A program made the translations under genes and the position numbers. A DNA stretch of 15,983 nt from CAYGZC01 sp964354225 (GTDB taxonomy: Bacteria > Bacteroidota > Ignavibacteria > UBA10030 > SZUA-254), in the NCBI GenBank assembly GCA_964354225.1, contig CAYGZC010000092.1, forward strand, positions 1 through 15,983. Reading direction: 5' to 3'. Below the pieces are notes generated by a model. The model made no database searches. It was not told the DNA's origin and saw only the letters and a list, made by a program, of their open reading frames with translations. Positions 8,245 to 15,276 of this stretch are shown piece after piece. Every line of letters begins with the position of its first letter. Within the stretch, counting starts at the first letter, position 1.

Positions 8245-8964
8245 ATGTGCGGAAGATTTACAATAACGACTGATAGAGTCGAACTCGTCCTCGAAAAATT
8301 TAAGGCAGAAGTAGCACCGGGCTTTGAAGGTTATAAACCACGTTACAATGCTGCACCCGGTCAATCGGTTCCGGTTATCGTATCGAAAGAGGGCAAACGG
8401 TATCTTACAAATATGTTTTGGGGATTCATTCCACCCTGGGGAGAGAAGAATAACGGCTCAACTACTTCGCAAGCAAACATCAGAGATGATACAATCGAAA
8501 GGAATAGTTTCTTCCGAGAACGATTGCTAACCAATCGCTGTATTTTTGTTGCTGACGGATTTTATGAGTGGAAGAAACCGATAGGATACGAGCATCTTGT
8601 GAGGGGTGAAAAATTACCAAAAGGTGTAAAGAAAATCCCTTATCGTATAATCATGAAGAATAAACAACCGTTTGCGCTTGCCGGTTTGTGGCGTTCGATT
8701 GAAATCGAAGAAAAGAAAATTGTTACTGCGGGTATTATTACCACACAACCAAATACTTTGATGACACCTATCCATGATCGTATGCCGGTTATTTTGAGCG
8801 ATAATGATTTAAAGTTCTGGCTTGAAACAGGTGTTAAAGATTTCGAAACACTCTACGGTTTGTTAGATCCTTATCCTGAAAATGAGATGAAAGCGTATAT
8901 TGTATCAACAGCTATGAATAACAGTAGGGATGATACGCTGGCATGTATTGAACCTGTAACTTGA
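8245..8964 (+). CDS. SRAP (HMCES/YedK-type) abasic-site protein
   Basis: SOS-response-associated peptidase family protein that forms a covalent, protective thiazolidine crosslink with abasic sites in single-stranded DNA. The mature protein needs Cys2 exposed after Met removal. This fixes the start at ATG 8245 (MCGRF), although the frame also offers a TTG two codons earlier. The expected active-site residues are visible: Cys2, Asn in RYNAAP (residue 35), Asn in the NARxET-like string NIRDDT (residue 78), Glu in DGFYEW (residue 108) and His in TPIHDRMP (residue 177). About 239 residues is normal for the family. It is convergent with the B-family polymerase gene, with 88 bases between their ends. 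The physical link to a damage-tolerance operon is suggestive but the two are not co-transcribed. Confidence 0.95.
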   Translation: MCGRFTITTDRVELVLEKFKAEVAPGFEGYKPRYNAAPGQSVPVIVSKEGKRYLTNMFWGFIPPWGEKNNGSTTSQANIRDDTIERNSFFRERLLTNRCIFVADGFYEWKKPIGYEHLVRGEKLPKGVKKIPYRIIMKNKQPFALAGLWRSIEIEEKKIVTAGIITTQPNTLMTPIHDRMPVILSDNDLKFWLETGVKDFETLYGLLDPYPENEMKAYIVSTAMNNSRDDTLACIEPVT

Positions 8965-9052
8965 ATCATCGCTTTATTCAGACTGGGAAGCAATTCACTG
9001 CTGACCAAAAGAACTAGTCGGAGGTAGAACATCCTTCTGGAAAAGGTAAGTC

Positions 9053-11335
9053 TTACATGGAAACAGCACCGCTAACCTCTTTATGTGACTCACTTACAGG
9101 TGCGGTTCGATTTTGAAAGTGAGCCGAATGTAGACCCATGGTTAAATATAACACTGGTTTCTGTTTCTTCATCCTTCCAACCTTAAAATAACTTACCAAT
9201 TTCTCAAGATCATATCCAAAAGGAGAGAGAAGCGTTTCCACCGCTTTCAGCAATAGCTCTGTGTATTTTTCAATGTCGTACCCATCCTCGTGCTGATAGG
9301 TAAGCAGACTCTTTGCTTTTTGGGGATCGCGCTTTCCCGTTTGATCGACAATGACATATTCAATGACTTCACCTGCCTGAATGTTTACACCAAACTGTGC
9401 AAGCTCACGCACAACCATTGCGTTGACATTATTGTTTGCATATTCACCAGCATCTTTTTGAACTCTTCGCCTAAGCATCAACTCTCTCGGATCAACATTA
9501 CCAGCACGCAGCTCACGAAGGTAAAATCCTGCCTCCTGCAAAAGCTGAGGCACTAATTCTTGAACATCGGAAATACTTTTTGCTCCAGAAAGCATCTCAA
9601 GCAATCGCGCTTGCATCTTTTTAACGTACGGCGGCGAATCTTTTCGTCGTGTCTCAATGCCACGCATCTTAATTTCACCGTGGTTGTACCAGCCGACGTA
9701 CTTTTGTGCCGCTGGAATTCTGGGATCAATTTTTGAGCTTGGGAAAAGAATCCAGTTATAAATTCCCTCCAGCGAAATATTCACTCCAACCACATCCTTA
9801 ATTTGCTTGGAAAGTTTTTCATAATCCTTGTGAGTTGCGCCAGGGTTTTTTAACCACAGGCAATCGATAATGGCGTGGACGAGGTGGTAACCGTTTGCTT
9901 CGGCAATTTCTTTGGCGGTAAGAAGCGCCTCTCGTGAAAAAGCGTTTACAGATTCGTGTGCTTCAATCCGTCCGAAGCGGGCGTTCTTGTATCCAAGATA
10001 ACCGAAGCATGTAACGAGCATCCACTTCAGCGCATTTTGGCGGCGCTCGTACTTCTGGTGCTCGGCGAGTGTTGTTGCCGCTTTCTTCCGTGCTTTGTAG
10101 TAGGCGCGTTTCTCAAGAACGGGCTTGAGCGTCGTTGGTACAATCCCGCGCCGCTTCTCGCAGATTGTATAACCAAGCTCCGGCACTTTGTTGTTGTGAC
10201 AACATCGGCAATTTATTGTTTCAGGACTTATATTATGTATCTCCATCAAGCTTGGATACATGCTGGCAAAATCAAGCTCAGCAACATTCTCGTGATAGCC
10301 AAGTTCAGGCATAAAGACAAGTCCACCGCGATCACTTAGCAGCAACTCATCAGCAGTTTTAAAATCTTCGCCTTCTTTCTTTTCGGCAGGAATAAGGATG
10401 TTATTTCTGTATGCGTAACTCATCTGCATGCTTGCCAGTCCTGTACCGATAGCTGCACGTGATTGCTTTTGCATCGGCAGTTGTGTAAGTCGCGCAAGCT
10501 CGACAACGCCTTCAATGTCCGATTCACCCATGATGAAACTATTCGCGGCATCCATGTGCCATCGTCCCGCCAGCATAAACGCAGCATCGCGGTGAATAAC
10601 CTGCCCATACGTCCAATAACTTCGCTCTTTGGTATGGAAGTATCCCTGCGATTGATCCCGGTTCAATAAGAGCGGAATCTGGCATTTTATCGATGCATTT
10701 AGAAGTGTTGGTAAAAGTGTTGCATCGCCCCAATCGGAAATTATGAGATCGGGATCGTAATTGTAAAGATGCCAGTTGATAGAATTGAGAACTTCCCCAG
10801 GATCGTTCTGTTCGATGGCGTAGGTTCTGCCCTCGTAATTAAGCTCGAGGTTCAAGGATCGGGAGAACTTTGTTGAGAACTCTGTGTTATGCAATTGCAT
10901 AATGCGTAGGTCAGGGACTTTGTAATTGCACGCATCAAATTTATCTTCAACAATGATTTGTTTTAGGATGTTGTTTTCATCGATGTGGAATTCGCAGCGA
11001 GCAAGAGGGAAAACCTGCCGGTCGTACAAGTACATTTGTGCAACAGGGATGTTGCTGTTGTAGAAAACGAAGTGAGGGAAGAATTTCTGAAACGTCCACA
11101 CGCAGTTGTTCAGTTGAAGCGGATTGTGGACGGTGATCTTGGTAACTTCCCACTCTTCACCGGAAAATAACTCAAGTTTTTTCTCTTTACCAATTGTTAC
11201 TGGAAGTTTGAAACGTTGAGCAAGAGGCACAACTCGTTTCACGTCGCAAGCATCAAGTTTCAAATAAAATGAGGGATGGAATGGATCAAAGCAGCGATAT
11301 GCTTTACCATTGTCTCCGATTATCCAGATGACCAT
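9053..11335 (-). CDS. B-family DNA polymerase, PolB2-like, with degraded catalytic motifs
   Basis: About 760 residues with the layout of a B-family polymerase: N-terminal domain, 3'-5' exonuclease region (about 140-290), palm and fingers (about 350-500), thumb. Motif A, LDFASMYPS, keeps Asp355. Motif B is KWMLVTCFGYLG (from Lys437), where the usual NS is VT. Motif C is IIDCLWL: Asp491 is kept, but the second Asp of the usual YGDTDS is Leu493. The exonuclease acids seem lost. Exo I reads MQLHNTE instead of FDIE, exo II reads DWGDATLLP instead of NGDNFDLP, and exo III reads SDIEGV instead of the YxxxD form. This matches the described 'inactivated' archaeal PolB2/Dpo2 group, which has a few bacterial members. 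It is the last gene of a minus-strand trio. The annotated ATG is probably internal: in-frame sequence GFFFDLYPARGG directly upstream looks like the true N-terminus but has no start codon. Confidence 0.88.
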   Translation of the reverse strand: MVIWIIGDNGKAYRCFDPFHPSFYLKLDACDVKRVVPLAQRFKLPVTIGKEKKLELFSGEEWEVTKITVHNPLQLNNCVWTFQKFFPHFVFYNSNIPVAQMYLYDRQVFPLARCEFHIDENNILKQIIVEDKFDACNYKVPDLRIMQLHNTEFSTKFSRSLNLELNYEGRTYAIEQNDPGEVLNSINWHLYNYDPDLIISDWGDATLLPTLLNASIKCQIPLLLNRDQSQGYFHTKERSYWTYGQVIHRDAAFMLAGRWHMDAANSFIMGESDIEGVVELARLTQLPMQKQSRAAIGTGLASMQMSYAYRNNILIPAEKKEGEDFKTADELLLSDRGGLVFMPELGYHENVAELDFASMYPSLMEIHNISPETINCRCCHNNKVPELGYTICEKRRGIVPTTLKPVLEKRAYYKARKKAATTLAEHQKYERRQNALKWMLVTCFGYLGYKNARFGRIEAHESVNAFSREALLTAKEIAEANGYHLVHAIIDCLWLKNPGATHKDYEKLSKQIKDVVGVNISLEGIYNWILFPSSKIDPRIPAAQKYVGWYNHGEIKMRGIETRRKDSPPYVKKMQARLLEMLSGAKSISDVQELVPQLLQEAGFYLRELRAGNVDPRELMLRRRVQKDAGEYANNNVNAMVVRELAQFGVNIQAGEVIEYVIVDQTGKRDPQKAKSLLTYQHEDGYDIEKYTELLLKAVETLLSPFGYDLEKLVSYFKVGRMKKQKPVLYLTMGLHSAHFQNRTAPVSESHKEVSGAVSM

Positions 11336-11406
11336 GCCGCCGCGGGCGGGGTAGAGGTCGAAGAAAAAGCCCTGTAAACGGTGGGTGGTGAGTGGTGAGT
11401 GGCCAT
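11320..11406 (-). other. Possible 28-codon leader reading frame overlapping the polymerase start
   Basis: An ATG at 11406-11404 opens a short frame through the tandem repeat. It crosses CTTTTTC and ends at a TAA a few codons inside the annotated polymerase frame. It is one frame off from the GFFFDLYP extension of the polymerase, so a -1 shift on the T5 run, or a single-base assembly or sequence error there, would join a start codon to the conserved N-terminus. No Shine-Dalgarno is visible. It is listed because it bears on how the polymerase is translated; as an independent peptide it is unlikely. Confidence 0.25.
11379..11402. repeat. Short 7-base tandem repeat upstream of the polymerase gene
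   Basis: Two exact copies of TGGTGAG (11386-11392 and 11393-11399), a degenerate copy before (CGGTGGG, 11379-11385) and a partial TGG after give about 3.4 units. It sits in the 114 bases between the 106-residue gene and the polymerase, just upstream of the coding-like N-terminal extension of the polymerase. It is followed (11413-11438) by the repetitive AAGTCAAAA/CAAAAGTCAAAAG stretch. The repeat may have replaced the original translation start of the polymerase. Confidence 0.6.
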
Positions 11407-11449
11407 AATATTAAGTCAAAATACAAAAGTCAAAAGTAAAAAAATCACT

Positions 11450-11770
11450 CTATGCTCTAAGCTCATCACTGATATCGGACACCTGACATCTTTCCCCCAC
11501 TCTATTATCCCCAAATTCCGCTTTTTCAACCCTCAATAGCTTTTCAAGCTGCCTAATTTTCTTATGTTGTTCCAATAGCATGCACATTAGAATAGTTTCA
11601 AGGGGGACCTCATTGGTTATAAATGCGCCGGCGGCAAGATGAAGCTTTGGTGCACGCCAGAGTTCATCAAATAATTGCTGGTCTTCCTTTCTCAGTCCTC
11701 TGCGAAATTTGCTCCATGCATCTCTATTTTTATCGATGACGAGCGTGAATGTATCGTTGTTTCGTCCCAT
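11450..11770 (-). CDS. Small protein of unknown function in the PolB2-like operon
   Basis: I do not recognise this 106-residue protein. It is largely helical in appearance, with no signal peptide, membrane segment or cysteine pair. The N-terminal half is charged (KNRDAWSKFRRGLRKEDQQL). The middle, LHLAAGAFITNEVPLETIL, is more hydrophobic, and a short heptad-like stretch, HKKIRQLEKLLRVEK, follows near residues 69-83. The start is well supported by AAGGAG nine bases before the ATG on the minus strand. Its first 79 bases overlap the 3' end of the RadA-like gene in another frame, which suggests translational coupling. Position between a RadA-like protein and an inactivated polymerase suggests an adaptor or accessory subunit (inference only). 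Confidence 0.75.
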   Translation of the reverse strand: MGRNNDTFTLVIDKNRDAWSKFRRGLRKEDQQLFDELWRAPKLHLAAGAFITNEVPLETILMCMLLEQHKKIRQLEKLLRVEKAEFGDNRVGERCQVSDISDELRA

Positions 11771-12387
11771 AATTGTTTTCTCCTTTCTTCTTTCAGTTGA
11801 AATCCGCTTTCATTTATCTCTAAAATACCCACATTATCCACTGCATTTTTGACAAGTTGAAAAAGATTTTCTTTGCCATTTGGCAACTCGGCAACTTCAG
11901 CATCAGCAATCAGGACGTGGATGTTTTGCTTAACTAACTCTCGAAGCGTTTGCATAATGCGTCGTAGACTTTGCTGACACTCATGCGGTTTCACCTGTTC
12001 ATCGTAATAGGCACCCAACAACCCAAGAATGATGACGATCCGGCAAGGATGAGTTACAAGAAAACGAGGGAGCTTTGTTGTGATTGCTGCTTCTGTTTGA
12101 AATGCTGTGAACGAGCGGGTAACATGTGTCCGACTCAGTAAAAGTTTTGGTGTGATGCCCAGCGACTCCGCAATCTTTGCGAGTGTGTAACTGTTGAAGC
12201 GCACTGCTCCATCTATGACTGCAATTGGCTGTTGCGCCGCACTGCCGATGATAAGTCCGACGGTAAATACACCCGAATGTCCGTGTAGTAAGTGAAGCTT
12301 AGCCGGTTGTGTCTGAAATTGCCGGGCAACAATGCTGAAATCAGCAAGCGGTTTCAGTTCTGTAGTATGTTGTTGAGGATAGCTCAT
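11692..12387 (-). CDS. RadA/Rad51-like (RecA-fold) protein with degenerate ATP-binding motifs
   Basis: About 231 residues. The stretch PIAVIDGAVRFNSYTLAKIA (54-73), followed by ESLGITPKLLLSRTHVTRSFT (74-94), follows the RadA/Rad51 pattern 'YIDTEGxFxxxRLxxIAexxGldPeevLxxixvaRAf'. A later beta-helix-beta part (RIVIILGLLGAYYDE, LRELVKQNIHVLIADAEV) fits the Walker B and adjacent strand. The Walker A position reads GHSGVFTVG (36-44) and has no Lys-Thr/Ser. The Walker B acid is replaced (IVIILG), so ATP hydrolysis is unlikely. There is no N-terminal HhH domain. The last 26 codons overlap the next gene. It is first in the minus-strand trio with the small protein and the polymerase, recalling the role of ImuA next to ImuB/DnaE2. 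The RecA-fold assignment is from pattern matching by eye; moderate confidence. Confidence 0.7.
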   Translation of the reverse strand: MSYPQQHTTELKPLADFSIVARQFQTQPAKLHLLHGHSGVFTVGLIIGSAAQQPIAVIDGAVRFNSYTLAKIAESLGITPKLLLSRTHVTRSFTAFQTEAAITTKLPRFLVTHPCRIVIILGLLGAYYDEQVKPHECQQSLRRIMQTLRELVKQNIHVLIADAEVAELPNGKENLFQLVKNAVDNVGILEINESGFQLKEERRKQLWDETTIHSRSSSIKIEMHGANFAED

Positions 12388-12388
12388 A

Positions 12389-12520
12389 AAATTCTAAATT
12401 CGAATATCGAATCTCTAAACAAATCCCAATCTCTAAAGTCGAATAACCAGACAGCATTGTCAATACAAAGGTTTGGTGCCTGAAATTTCAGATTTCGATA
12501 TTGCTTAGTATTTAGGATTT
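12389..12520. repeat. AT-rich inverted-repeat element in the operon leader
   Basis: The left arm (12389-12414, AAATTCTAAATT...AATATCGAATCT) and the right arm (12490-12520) are imperfect reverse complements. AAATCCTAAAT and AATATCGAAATCT of the right arm pair with the left arm around a 4-6 base bulge. A loop of about 75 bases lies between them. The inner part contains a small GACA-GCAT-TGTC hairpin. The composition resembles 'AAATTCGAATATCGAA' palindromic repeats that I recall from other environmental bacterial genomes. It lies one base upstream of the RadA-like start codon, so it forms the 5' leader of that mRNA. Confidence 0.55.
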
Positions 12521-12549
12521 CTTTCTTTAGATTTTCTATTCTATGATAC

Positions 12550-12569
12550 GACAAATTTGTCTATTTGTC
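12550..12569. promoter_or_regulatory. Candidate operator: perfect palindrome plus half-site
   Basis: GACAAATTTGTC (12550-12561) is a perfect 12-base palindrome, and its half TTTGTC recurs directly at 12564-12569, eight bases downstream. It stands about 160 bases upstream of each divergent start, where a dimeric regulator could control either unit. It does not match the E. coli or Bacillus LexA box. Function is inferred from symmetry and position only. Confidence 0.35.
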
Positions 12570-12724
12570 AAGTACCAAATCGATAAAAATGTCTCTTCAG
12601 TTCTGCTTCATTGAAACCCGCTGGGTGGATAACCTGTTGGTTGGTAACTTTGAAAAGTATCCCAGAATTTGTATCTTTGACCAGGATTAACATGATTAAT
12701 AGCCAAATATCAGGTGGATGAAAT

Positions 12725-14389
12725 ATGAAAACGAATGGTATGGATGAGATAAAGTCTGCAAAGAAATCTTGGACCGAAAAAGCGAATAAGATTAAAAGTC
12801 TGCCATTAAAGTTCACAACAGTTTCTGGTGAGCCAATCGAGATGCTCTATACACCGGATGATATTGCACATATCAATTATCTTACCGATATCGGTTTTCC
12901 GGGTGAGTTTCCGTACACACGAGGAATTCATTCTAACATGTACCGTGGTCGGTTCTGGACGATGCGACAGTTTGCCGGTTTTGGTACACCGGAGGATACG
13001 AACGAACGGTATCATTATCTCCTCAAACACGGACAAACAGGTCTCTCCGTTGCATTCGATCTTCCAACACTTATGGGACGTGATGCTGACGATCCACAAT
13101 CGCAGGGTGAAGTTGGAATTTGTGGTGTCGCTATTAGCTCACTTGCCGATATGGAAGTTCTCTTTAAAGGTATAAACCTTGCTGATGTATCAACATCAAT
13201 GACTATCAATGCACCAGCAGCAATGCTTCTTGCATTTTATATTGTCGTTGCTTCAAAACAGGGGGCAAAACCAGCACAACTTCGTGGAACAATTCAAGCC
13301 GATATCTTAAAAGAATACATTGCACAAAAAGAATGGATATATCCTCCACATCCTTCTATGCGTATCATTACCGATATGTTTGAGTATTGCACTCGTGAGA
13401 TGCCGCAGTGGAATCCGATCTCCGTGAGCGGCTATCACATCAGGGAAGCCGGTGCGACGGCTATCCAAGAGCTTGCTTTCACACTTGCCGATGGATTCGC
13501 TTATATCGAAGCCGGGATTGCAAAAGGTTTAGATGTTGACGAATTTTCACCGCGATTGTCATATTTCTTCAATTCGCATCTCGATTTTTTTGAGGAGATT
13601 GCAAAATATCGTGCAGCCCGACGTATATACGCTAAACATATGCGGTATAAGTATGGTGCAAAAAATCCGCGCTCGTGGATATTAAGATACCATACTCAAA
13701 CAGCAGGATGTTCTCTTACCGCGCAACAGCCCGAGAATAATATCGTCAGAACTGCTTACCAAGCACTTGCAGGAGTTTTGGGTGGAACGCAATCTCTCCA
13801 CACGAATTCTATGGATGAAACATTAGCACTACCTTCAGAGAAGGCAGTTAAAATTGCACTTCGCACACAACAAATTATCGCTCATGAAATCGGAGTAACG
13901 AATACAATCGACCCGCTTGCTGGAAGTTATTTTGTTGAAGCGCTTACTAATAAAATGGAAAAAGGGGCTGAGGCATACTTCGAGAAAATTGAAGCGCTTG
14001 GCGGTGTAATCCCTGCAATTGAAGCCGGTTTTTTCCAGCGCGAAATCGCTGATGCTGCCTATCGTTATCAACAGGAATTGGATAGGAAAGAAAAGATCAT
14101 CGTCGGTGTTAACGATTATGTAGAAGAAAATGAAAAAATCGAGATTCCGATTTTATATATACCTCCCGAAGTCGAAATAAAACAAAGAGAACGGTTGGCA
14201 CAAGTTCGAGGGAGTCGAGACCAGCAAAGAGTTATTGAAACCCTTGATGCACTACGGATAGCGGCAGAGGAAGGAAGGAATCTAATGCCGCCGCTTATCG
14301 AATGTACAAGGGCGTATGTTACGCTTGGTGAGATGTGCAATACGCTTGCGGAAGTGTTTGGTGTTTACGAAGAACCGGCGGTGTTTTAA
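12725..14389 (+). CDS. Methylmalonyl-CoA mutase, catalytic (large/alpha) chain without B12 domain
   Basis: Catalytic TIM-barrel chain of an adenosylcobalamin-dependent acyl-CoA mutase, most likely interconverting (R)-methylmalonyl-CoA and succinyl-CoA. At 554 residues it ends with VFGVYEEPAVF, where single-chain mutases would continue into the cobalamin domain (DxHxxG). A separate small B12-binding subunit is therefore expected elsewhere. Visible hallmarks are TRGIHSNMYRGRFWTMRQ with Tyr73 and PPHPSMRIITD with Arg213, positions where methylmalonyl-CoA mutases carry Tyr and Arg. Others are the active-site His238 in SGYHIREAG, and QTAGCSLTAQQPENNIVR. Isobutyryl-CoA-type enzymes differ at the Tyr/Arg pair, so methylmalonyl is preferred. 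ATG 12725 follows AGGTGG at good spacing. It heads a tight plus-strand run with the next two genes, which look unrelated in pathway. Confidence 0.93.
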   Translation: MKTNGMDEIKSAKKSWTEKANKIKSLPLKFTTVSGEPIEMLYTPDDIAHINYLTDIGFPGEFPYTRGIHSNMYRGRFWTMRQFAGFGTPEDTNERYHYLLKHGQTGLSVAFDLPTLMGRDADDPQSQGEVGICGVAISSLADMEVLFKGINLADVSTSMTINAPAAMLLAFYIVVASKQGAKPAQLRGTIQADILKEYIAQKEWIYPPHPSMRIITDMFEYCTREMPQWNPISVSGYHIREAGATAIQELAFTLADGFAYIEAGIAKGLDVDEFSPRLSYFFNSHLDFFEEIAKYRAARRIYAKHMRYKYGAKNPRSWILRYHTQTAGCSLTAQQPENNIVRTAYQALAGVLGGTQSLHTNSMDETLALPSEKAVKIALRTQQIIAHEIGVTNTIDPLAGSYFVEALTNKMEKGAEAYFEKIEALGGVIPAIEAGFFQREIADAAYRYQQELDRKEKIIVGVNDYVEENEKIEIPILYIPPEVEIKQRERLAQVRGSRDQQRVIETLDALRIAAEEGRNLMPPLIECTRAYVTLGEMCNTLAEVFGVYEEPAVF

Positions 14390-14391
14390 AC

Positions 14392-15273
14392 TTGAATAAT
14401 TCATTCGGATATATACTAAACTCGATGAGGTTCCAACAGTGGATAAAGAATCTCTTTATCTTTGCCGCTTTAATTTTTTCTGCAAATCTTTTTAATACTC
14501 AAGACCTGTTGCTTACAATAGTCGGTTTTATCTTATTCTCCATAGCCGTCAGTGGTGTGTACATTTTTAACGATATTATTGATCTTGAAAAAGACAAACT
14601 CCATCCTCTAAAATCCAGACGTCCGCTACCGTTTGGAAAATTATCTGTGAAAGCAGCATCTATTGCTTCGATTATTCTTGTATTGATTGGTCTCTTGGGT
14701 GCGTTTGTTTTAAAGACAGAGTTTGGTGTGGTCTTATCGATTTACGTGATAATAAATGTTTGGTATTCGTATCAATTGAAAGGTATAGTTATTTTAGATG
14801 TCATGACGGTTGCAACTGGCTTCGTCCTTCGTGTGATTGGTGGTGCTGTGCTTATTGGTGTCCCGACATCGGAGTGGTTGATTATTTGTACAGTATTACT
14901 CTCTCTGTTTTTAGGATTTAGTAAACGACGCCACGAAATTTTAATTCTGGAAAACCTTGCAAATACGCATCGGTCGGTGCTACAGCACTATAATCCATAT
15001 TTTCTTGACCAGATGATCGGAATTGTTACGGCAACTACGGTAATGTCGTATGCGTTGTATACGATTTCGGAAGAAACTATACATAAATTTGGAACCAAGC
15101 ACTTGATTTATACAGTTCCATTTGTACTTTATGGAATATTCCGTTACCTATATCTTGTTCACAAAAAGGAAGAGGGTGGCAATCCGACAAAAGTGGCTCT
15201 AACGGATCTGCCGCTACTTGTCAATATCGTTTTGTGGATAGTAACTGTCACGATTATTATTTACGTAAAATAA
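14392..15273 (+). CDS. UbiA-family prenyltransferase, decaprenyl-phosphate phosphoribosyltransferase-like
   Basis: Polytopic membrane protein with several hydrophobic helices, about nine by the family pattern. It likely transfers 5-phosphoribose from PRPP to a polyprenyl phosphate, as mycobacterial Rv3806c does. The N-terminal block QQWIKNLFIFAALIFS, the first Asp motif NDIIDLEKD (Asp61, 64, 68) and the second block DVMTVATGFVLRVIGG (from Asp136) match that subgroup rather than quinone-synthesis UbiA. The frame is open back into the mutase gene. I chose TTG 14392, 2 bases after the mutase stop, because it leaves the usual short N-terminus before the first helix. ATG 14425 is the alternative but starts unusually close to the QQWIKN block. 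The DUF362 gene follows after 3 bases. Outside actinobacteria the product may feed a cell-envelope polysaccharide. Confidence 0.85.
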   Translation: MNNSFGYILNSMRFQQWIKNLFIFAALIFSANLFNTQDLLLTIVGFILFSIAVSGVYIFNDIIDLEKDKLHPLKSRRPLPFGKLSVKAASIASIILVLIGLLGAFVLKTEFGVVLSIYVIINVWYSYQLKGIVILDVMTVATGFVLRVIGGAVLIGVPTSEWLIICTVLLSLFLGFSKRRHEILILENLANTHRSVLQHYNPYFLDQMIGIVTATTVMSYALYTISEETIHKFGTKHLIYTVPFVLYGIFRYLYLVHKKEEGGNPTKVALTDLPLLVNIVLWIVTVTIIIYVK

Positions 15274-15276
15274 ATC

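Larger units (their letters stand above)
12388..12724. promoter_or_regulatory. Divergent intergenic region between the PolB2-like operon and the mutase operon
   Basis: About 337 AT-rich bases between two divergent transcription units, so promoters for both must lie here or nearby. The operon-proximal third is occupied by an inverted-repeat element, which abuts the RadA-like start codon. Beyond it lies the perfect palindrome at 12550-12561. The mutase-proximal half shows no further recognisable structure except the ribosome site AGGTGG before ATG 12725. I could not assign -35/-10 boxes with confidence. Confidence 0.55.

Noticed and set aside
8965..9052. Possible terminator between the SRAP and polymerase genes
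   Set aside because: No stem longer than four bases with a suitable loop or T-run was found.
9053..11335. Polymerase as a sign of a prophage, casposon or protein-primed element
   Set aside because: No integrase, Cas1, terminal repeats, capsid or terminal-protein genes are nearby, and the TPR insertions of protein-primed PolB were not seen.
11379..11402. Short tandem repeat as a possible CRISPR or iteron array
   Set aside because: Units are only 7 bases, with no spacers, about three copies and no associated genes.
14335..14391. ATG 14335 as the start of the UbiA-family gene
   Set aside because: It lies inside the mutase coding region, and the added residues are out-of-frame mutase sequence unlike any UbiA N-terminus.
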